A stretch of 64,000 nt of DNA from the NCBI RefSeq assembly GCF_001945395.1, contig NZ_MSXV01000010.1:1-64000 (forward strand), written 5' to 3'. Below, piece after piece: positions 59,459 to 64,000 of this stretch. This DNA comes from Pseudomonas sp. PA15(2017). GTDB lineage: Bacteria > Pseudomonadota > Gammaproteobacteria > Pseudomonadales > Pseudomonadaceae. Below the pieces are notes generated by a model. The model was given only the letters and a program-made list of their open reading frames with translations. It made no database searches and was not told the DNA's origin. Position numbers and translations under genes: made by a program. Positions within the stretch are counted from its first letter, which is position 1, and every line of letters starts with the position of its first letter.

Positions 59459-59514
59459 GCATCGACTTCTCAAATCGTAATACGCCAGTGCATCGTCGCG
59501 GCGAGGAGAACATC

Positions 59515-60813
59515 ATGCGGGTTCTGGTGCTTGGTAGCGGTGTGATCGGTACGGCCAGTGCGTATTACCTGGCCCGCCAAGGCTTCGAGGTGGTCGTCGT
59601 GGATCGCCAGAGCGGCCCGGCCATGGAAACCAGCTTCGCCAATGCCGGCCAGGTATCGCCGGGTTATGCCTCGCCCTGGGCGGCGCCGGGCATCCCACTG
59701 AAGGCGATGAAGTGGCTGCTGCAAAAGCATGCGCCGCTGGCCATCAAGCTGACCGGCGATATCGACCAGTACCTGTGGATGGCGCAGATGCTGCGCAACT
59801 GTACCGCTGCACGCTATGCGGTAAACAAGGAGCGCATGGTGCGCCTGTCCGAGTACAGCCGTGATTGCCTCGACGAGCTGCGGGCGGAAACCGGCATTGG
59901 CTATGAAGCCCGCCAGCTCGGCACCACCCAGTTGTTCCGTACCCAGGCACAACTGGACAACGCCGCCAAGGACATCGCCGTGCTCGAGCGGTCCGGCGTG
60001 CCCTACGAGTTGCTCGACCGTGCCGGCATCGCCAAGGTCGAACCGGCCCTGGCCAGCGTTACCGACAAGTTGGCGGGCGCCCTGCGTCTGCCCAACGACC
60101 AGACCGGCGATTGCCAGTTGTTCACCCGCAAGCTGGCCGAGATGGCCACCGCGCTGGGCGTGCAATTTCGTTTCGGCAAGAACATTCAGCGCCTGGACGT
60201 CGCCGGTGACCGCATCAACGGCGTATGGATCGACGGCAAACTGGAAACCGCCGACCGCTATGTGCTCGCCCTGGGCAGCTACAGTCCGCATCTGCTCAAG
60301 CCACTGGGCATTCGTGCGCCGGTCTATCCGCTCAAGGGTTACTCGCTGACCGTGCCGATCACCAACCCGCACATGGCGCCGACCTCGACCATCCTCGATG
60401 AAACCTACAAGGTCGCCATCACCCGCTTCGACCAGCGTATCCGCGTGGGCGGCATGGCCGAGATCGCTGGCTTCGACCTGAGCCTCAACCCGCGTCGTCG
60501 CGAAACCCTGGAGATGATCGTCGGTGATCTGTATCCCCAGGGCGGTGACCTGAGCCAGGCGGATTTCTGGACCGGTCTGCGCCCGGCGACCCCCGATGGC
60601 ACGCCCATCGTTGGCGCCACCCCCTATCGAAACCTGTTTCTGAACACCGGACACGGTACCCTTGGCTGGACCATGGCCTGCGGCTCCGGTCGCCTGCTGG
60701 CTGATCTGATCGCCAGGAAGCGCCCGCAGATCAGCAGCGAAGGCCTGGATATTTCCCGTTACGGTAGCCCCAAGGAGTTGAACAACCATGTCCATACAGC
60801 GCCTGCGAACTGA
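59515..60813 (+). CDS. dadA: D-amino acid dehydrogenase small subunit
   Basis: A 432-aa membrane-associated flavoprotein that oxidises D-alanine to pyruvate, passing electrons to the respiratory chain. FAD motif [18 protein letters not shown] is at 3-20, and C-terminal [17 protein letters not shown] 59515 is the family start (MRVLVLG). It overlaps ridA by 26 bp. Confidence 0.96.
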   Translation: MRVLVLGSGVIGTASAYYLARQGFEVVVVDRQSGPAMETSFANAGQVSPGYASPWAAPGIPLKAMKWLLQKHAPLAIKLTGDIDQYLWMAQMLRNCTAARYAVNKERMVRLSEYSRDCLDELRAETGIGYEARQLGTTQLFRTQAQLDNAAKDIAVLERSGVPYELLDRAGIAKVEPALASVTDKLAGALRLPNDQTGDCQLFTRKLAEMATALGVQFRFGKNIQRLDVAGDRINGVWIDGKLETADRYVLALGSYSPHLLKPLGIRAPVYPLKGYSLTVPITNPHMAPTSTILDETYKVAITRFDQRIRVGGMAEIAGFDLSLNPRRRETLEMIVGDLYPQGGDLSQADFWTGLRPATPDGTPIVGATPYRNLFLNTGHGTLGWTMACGSGRLLADLIARKRPQISSEGLDISRYGSPKELNNHVHTAPAN

Positions 60814-61138
60814 GCCGCGCCTGAGCGAAATCGTCATTCACAACGGTACCGTCTACCTGGCTGGCCAGTTGGACGAAAACCACAGCGACGGCATCGAAGC
60901 GCAGACCAAGGCAACCCTGGACAGCATCGATGCCTTCCTGGCCGAGGCGGGCACCGACAAGACGCGCATCCTGTCGATCACCATTTTTCTCAAAGACATC
61001 GATGATCGCGATGGCCTGAACAAGGTCTGGGATGCCTGGGTGCCAGCTGGCCACTCGCCGGCGCGCGCTTGCGTCGAGGCCAAGCTGTATTCGCCTGATG
61101 TGCTGGTGGAAATGACGGTGATCGCTGCGCTGCCTTGA
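60788..61138 (+). CDS. RidA-family enamine/imine deaminase
   Basis: A 116-aa YjgF/RidA protein. The conserved arginine in [12 protein letters not shown] marks the active type, which hydrolyses reactive 2-imino acids released by amino-acid oxidases. Placement between dadA and dadX fits detoxification of the DadA product. It overlaps dadA. Confidence 0.9.
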   Translation: MSIQRLRTEPRLSEIVIHNGTVYLAGQLDENHSDGIEAQTKATLDSIDAFLAEAGTDKTRILSITIFLKDIDDRDGLNKVWDAWVPAGHSPARACVEAKLYSPDVLVEMTVIAALP

Positions 61139-61160
61139 GCTGAAGGTTTAGTCATTCCCC

Positions 61161-61212
61161 TGTGGGAGCGCGCCACGCGCGCGAAAAATCGCGGGCATGG
61201 CCCGCTCCCACA
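61161..61212. repeat. REP palindrome, copy 2, inside the dad operon
   Basis: Starts TGTGGGAGCGCGCCACG and ends GGCATGGCCCGCTCCCACA with imperfect arms. It is the same family as the copies at 28.96 and 63.64 kb. It lies between ridA and dadX, so it may stabilise the upstream mRNA or reduce dadX expression. Confidence 0.88.
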
Positions 61213-61273
61213 GATAGGAGTCAGCTTGGCATCTTCACCAGATGTATGTCTTCTTTCGCCCTTCGAGATAACC

Positions 61274-62347
61274 ATGCGCCCCGCCCGTGCCCTGATCGAT
61301 CTGCAAGCCCTGCGTCACAACTACCAACTGGCCCGTGAACTGGCTGGCGCCCGCGCGCTGGCGGTGGTCAAGGCCGACGCCTACGGGCACGGCGCGGTAC
61401 GTTGTGCCCAGGCGCTGCAAGCGGAAGCCGACGGCTTCGCCGTGGCCTGTATCGAAGAGGCGCTGCAACTGCGCGCGGCGGGCATCAGCGGGCCCATTCT
61501 GTTGCTCGAAGGGTTCTTCGAGGCCAGCGAGCTGGCGCTGATCGATGAGCATGACCTGTGGTGCGTGGTTCACGCTGATTGGCAGTTGGAGGCCATCGAT
61601 CGGGCAGACCTCAAGCGCCCGTTGAACGTCTGGCTCAAGCTGGACAGCGGCATGCACCGCGTCGGTTTCCACCCGTCCGACTATCAGGCCGCCTACCGGC
61701 GCCTGCTGGCCAGCGGCAAGGTGGTGAAGATCGTGCTGATGAGCCACTTGTCCCGCGCCGACGAACTGGGCTGCAGCCGCAGCGACGAGCAACTGGCGGT
61801 GTTCCAGCAGGCCCGCGAAGGCCTGGTCGCCGAGGTCAGCCTGCGCAATTCGCCGGCCCTGCTGGGTTGGCCGAGGATTCCCAGTGACTGGTCGCGGCCC
61901 GGCATCATGCTCTACGGCGCCACGCCGTTCGAACAGGCCCAGGACGTCGCCGCCCGGCTGCAGCCGGTGATGACCCTGGAGTCGCGCGTCATCAGCGTAC
62001 GTGATCTGCCAGCCGGCGAGCCGGTCGGCTACGGCGCGCGCTTCGTCAGTGAGCGTGCGACGCGGGTCGGCGTGGTCGCCATGGGCTATGCCGACGGCTA
62101 TCCGCGTCACGCGCCGACCGGCACGCCGGTGCTGATCGACGGCCAGCCATCGCGCATCATCGGTCGCGTGTCGATGGACATGCTCACCGTCGACCTCAGC
62201 GACCTGCCAGGCGCTGGCCTGGGCAGCCGCGTCGAGTTCTGGGGCCGTGGCGTGCTGGCCAGCGATGTCGCCATCGCCGCCGGCACCATTCCCTATCAGC
62301 TGTTCTGCAATGTACGGCGGGTGCCGCTGATCTACAGCGAAGCCTAG
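61274..62347 (+). CDS. dadX: Catabolic alanine racemase
   Basis: A 357-aa PLP enzyme interconverting L- and D-alanine. Lys33 in [10 protein letters not shown] carries PLP, and the second catalytic residue is the Tyr in GYGARF. It starts at 61274 ([13 protein letters not shown]). With dadA it lets the cell use L-alanine as carbon source. Confidence 0.95.
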   Translation: MRPARALIDLQALRHNYQLARELAGARALAVVKADAYGHGAVRCAQALQAEADGFAVACIEEALQLRAAGISGPILLLEGFFEASELALIDEHDLWCVVHADWQLEAIDRADLKRPLNVWLKLDSGMHRVGFHPSDYQAAYRRLLASGKVVKIVLMSHLSRADELGCSRSDEQLAVFQQAREGLVAEVSLRNSPALLGWPRIPSDWSRPGIMLYGATPFEQAQDVAARLQPVMTLESRVISVRDLPAGEPVGYGARFVSERATRVGVVAMGYADGYPRHAPTGTPVLIDGQPSRIIGRVSMDMLTVDLSDLPGAGLGSRVEFWGRGVLASDVAIAAGTIPYQLFCNVRRVPLIYSEA

Positions 62348-62363
62348 GCGCGCTGCGACCTCA

Positions 62364-62394
62364 AGTGTTCGGACTGTTGTAAATACTGAACACT
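62364..62394. promoter_or_regulatory. Inverted repeat upstream of the pauR-like gene
   Basis: AGTGTTC (62364-62370) and GAACACT (62388-62394), perfect 7-bp arms with a 17-bp spacer, 50 bp upstream of the regulator start. It is a candidate autoregulatory operator. A palindrome between convergent-free genes could also be a dadX terminator, but no T run follows. Confidence 0.45.
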
Positions 62395-62443
62395 GTCGCC
62401 ATGATAAGACCACTTTCCATGGCTTCATTGAGGGTATCCAACA

Positions 62444-62992
62444 TTGGACGTCGGTCTTCGCCTGCAATCGATCCGCAAGCAAAAGGGACTCTCCCAGCGT
62501 GAACTCGCCAAGCGGGCGGGGGTTACCAACAGCACCATCTCGATGATCGAGAAGAACAGCGTAAGCCCGTCGATCAGCTCACTGAAAAAGGTACTGGCCG
62601 GTATTCCGATGTCGCTGGTGGAGTTCTTTTCCCTGGAAGCCGAACAGGACAGCCAGGTGCAGGTGGTTTACCGCGCCAGCGAGCTGACCGACATCCACAG
62701 CGGCGCGATCACCATGAAGCTGATCGGCAAGGCCCATCCCAGCCGCGCCATTTCCTTTCTCGACGAAACCTATCCGCCGCACAGCGACACCGGCCTGGAG
62801 ATGTACGCACACGAGGGCGAGGAGACCGGCATGCTGGTCGAAGGGCGCCTGGAGCTGACCGTCGGTGACGAGGTATTCGTTCTCGAGAGCGGCGACAGCT
62901 ACTACTTCGAGAGCAGCAAACCGCACCGCTTCCGCAATCCCTTCGATCAGCCGGCCAGGTTGATCAGCGCCACCACGCCCGCCAATTTCTAA
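62444..62992 (+). CDS. pauR: PauR/PuuR-like XRE-cupin regulator
   Basis: A 182-aa repressor: HTH (4-58, LRLQSIRKQKGLSQRELAKRAGVTNSTISMIE) and a C-terminal cupin (about 110-178) that binds the ligand. In P. aeruginosa PauR represses polyamine catabolic genes and is released by putrescine or cadaverine. It begins at TTG 62444; the ATG at 62419 is in another frame. Divergence from known PauR cannot be measured here. Confidence 0.85.
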   Translation: MDVGLRLQSIRKQKGLSQRELAKRAGVTNSTISMIEKNSVSPSISSLKKVLAGIPMSLVEFFSLEAEQDSQVQVVYRASELTDIHSGAITMKLIGKAHPSRAISFLDETYPPHSDTGLEMYAHEGEETGMLVEGRLELTVGDEVFVLESGDSYYFESSKPHRFRNPFDQPARLISATTPANF

Positions 62993-63129
62993 ACCGGCGC
63001 GGGCAATCTGCGCCGCCGTTGATCTGCGTCATGGGTCCGCTGATCCCGCCGTTTCAGCCAGTCGGTATACTTTGCCGGCTTGCGAAACCGTGGCCGCGAG
63101 CGTGATTAGCCATTCATGAGGGCATCTGA

Positions 63130-63552
63130 GTGAACCCAATTAGCAGCATGCTGGTAGCGCCGGCCATCGCCCTAGCGCTATGGGCCGTGACGGCTCAGGC
63201 GAACACCGACGAGGCGATCGCCGAGCGGATCAAGCCCGTCGGGCAGGTGTGCATCGCCGGTCAGGAATGCAAGGGTGTGGAGGCCGTGACAACCGCAGCC
63301 GTGGGTGCCGCGCGCAGCGCCGACGACATCATCGCCAGGCACTGTACCGCCTGCCATACCACGGGCCTGTTGGGCGCGCCGAAAATCGGCGACACCGCGG
63401 CCTGGAAGGACCGTGCCGATCACCAGGGCGGGCTGGACGGCATTCTCGCCGCGGCCATCAACGGCATCAATGCCATGCCGCCGAAGGGCACCTGTGGCGA
63501 CTGCTCGGACGACGAGTTGCGCGCTGCCATCGAAAAGATGTCCGGCCTCTGA
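63130..63552 (+). CDS. cycB: Cytochrome c5-type protein
   Basis: A 140-aa periplasmic cytochrome with signal peptide (1-24, AQA). Haem motif C72-T-A-C75-H76 and axial Met in NAMPPKG. A C-terminal CGDCSDDEL disulfide is typical of class c5. An extra CIAGQEC pair lies before the domain. It starts at GTG 63130. It follows pauR as in P. aeruginosa. Confidence 0.9.
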   Translation: MNPISSMLVAPAIALALWAVTAQANTDEAIAERIKPVGQVCIAGQECKGVEAVTTAAVGAARSADDIIARHCTACHTTGLLGAPKIGDTAAWKDRADHQGGLDGILAAAINGINAMPPKGTCGDCSDDELRAAIEKMSGL

Positions 63553-63643
63553 GGCGAGACATTCTTTGCTCTAAGAGTTTGTGCAAAGTCTTGTATGCGC
63601 ATGTGGCGGCAATTACAAGGCAGAAGCGGTCGTCCCCGGTCAC

Positions 63644-63708
63644 TGTGGGAGCGCGCCATGCGCGCGAAAAAACGCGGGCATGGCCTAGGCGTCCCCGCCC
63701 GCTCCCAT
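63644..63708. repeat. REP palindrome, copy 3, with a small internal insertion
   Basis: TGTGGGAGCGCGCCATG...GCTCCCATA. Compared with copies 1 and 2, the right arm is split by about 13 extra bases (taggcgtccccgc). An imperfect member of the same family. Confidence 0.75.
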
Positions 63709-63779
63709 AGGTACTGCGCCCTACCTAGCTGTCAAATCGCCGAACTTCGGCTTGAAGACGTTGAACAGGTTCTAAAAAC

Positions 63780-63808
63780 GCCGCCGCCAGGCGGCTTTGT
63801 TGTTTCAG
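63780..63808 (+). terminator. Weak hairpin terminator
   Basis: gccgcc (63780-63785) with ggcggc (63790-63795), 4-nt loop, then TTTGTTGTTTC. Low stability; it may end cycB readthrough. Confidence 0.4.
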
Positions 63809-63886
63809 GCTGATGACGACATGCAGCAAAAGGCGCAGCGGGGGAGTCCAACAGGGACGATCCCGACCGTTGGCCTGGAGAACCGC

Positions 63887-64000
63887 ATGCCCCAATCCCG
63901 TACCCTCGAGCAAGCTGTCGACCATGTGCTGAGCACCATCGAAGGGCCGATTCATCTCGGTTTGCCCCTCGGCCTTGGCAAGCCCAACCGCTGGGTCAAC
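63887..64000 (+). CDS. Acetyl-CoA hydrolase/transferase-like protein, N-terminal fragment (cut by window end)
   Basis: The 38 visible residues, MPQSRTLEQAVDHVLSTIEG then GPIHLGLPLGLGKPNRWVN, resemble the start of bacterial acetyl-CoA hydrolase/transferase-family proteins as I recall them. CTGGAG precedes the ATG. The gene continues beyond the window, so function is provisional. Confidence 0.6.
   Translation, partial: MPQSRTLEQAVDHVLSTIEGPIHLGLPLGLGKPNRWVN

Larger units (their letters stand above)
63553..63886. other. Non-coding gap after cycB with repeats
   Basis: No credible gene. It holds the 16-mer TACAAGGCAGAAGCGG (63614-63629), shared with the post-ribD region, a REP copy, an aacaggttctaa stretch (63764-63775) like the end of the riboswitch element, and a weak hairpin terminator (63780-63795). 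Confidence 0.6.

Overview
The window is chromosomal DNA of a Pseudomonas-type gammaproteobacterium. The evidence is gene content and order (the S10-spc-alpha ribosomal block, ssb with a DDDIPF tail, oprG, the rib-nusB-thiL-pgpA cluster, dadA-ridA-dadX-pauR-cycB), high GC, TTGACA/TAGAAT-like promoters and 'TGTGGGAGCG...' REP palindromes. The order resembles what I remember of P. aeruginosa, joined from several blocks. No database was searched; family names rest on motifs and recall.

Layout: (1) 1-117 is the edge of an IS3-type insertion sequence. It is followed by birA, coaX, a SPOR-domain gene, a tRNA-Tyr/Gly/Thr operon and tuf. (2) tuf is followed directly by rpsJ and the whole S10-spc-alpha block to rplQ (4.6-18.3 kb). 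The genes that normally lie between the two pseudomonad tuf copies (tRNA-Trp, secE, nusG, rplKAJL, rpoBC, rpsLG, fusA) are absent. This means either tuf x tuf recombination or a collapsed assembly. (3) katG with an OxyR-like operator, a ferritin, uvrA, a YajR-like MFS gene and ssb (18.5-26.4 kb). (4) A VanZ-like gene, two sugar-nucleotide reductase/epimerase-type genes, oprG, and a probably zinc-responsive four-gene ABC operon (26.5-33.1 kb). (5) A small unknown gene, a CnoX-like thioredoxin, a methyltransferase and a lipoprotein. Then come nrdR, ribD, and an FMN riboswitch carrying a 143-bp palindromic insertion. The riboswitch precedes ribH2-ribE-ribBA-ribH-nusB-thiL-pgpA (33.3-43.3 kb). (6) A periplasmic binding protein, a retropepsin-like protease, a CPA1 antiporter and an OsmF/OpuC-type ABC operon (43.3-49.8 kb). 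(7) A polyamine and D-amino-acid catabolism region: cupin, kauB/puuC-like dehydrogenase, a 335-bp MITE-like element, MFS, cardiolipin-synthase-like lipoprotein, MocR regulator, DUF1127 gene, FAD oxidoreductase, Lrp-type regulator, dadA, ridA, dadX, pauR-like regulator, cytochrome c5, and the start of an acetyl-CoA hydrolase/transferase-like gene (49.8-64 kb).

Most of the window is housekeeping DNA. The points that deserve a second look are the tuf junction, the element inside the FMN riboswitch and its shared core with the 335-bp element, the two lumazine synthases in one FMN-controlled operon, katG in the usual katA slot, the terminator/promoter splitting the spc operon, and a candidate Zur box on the ABC operon.
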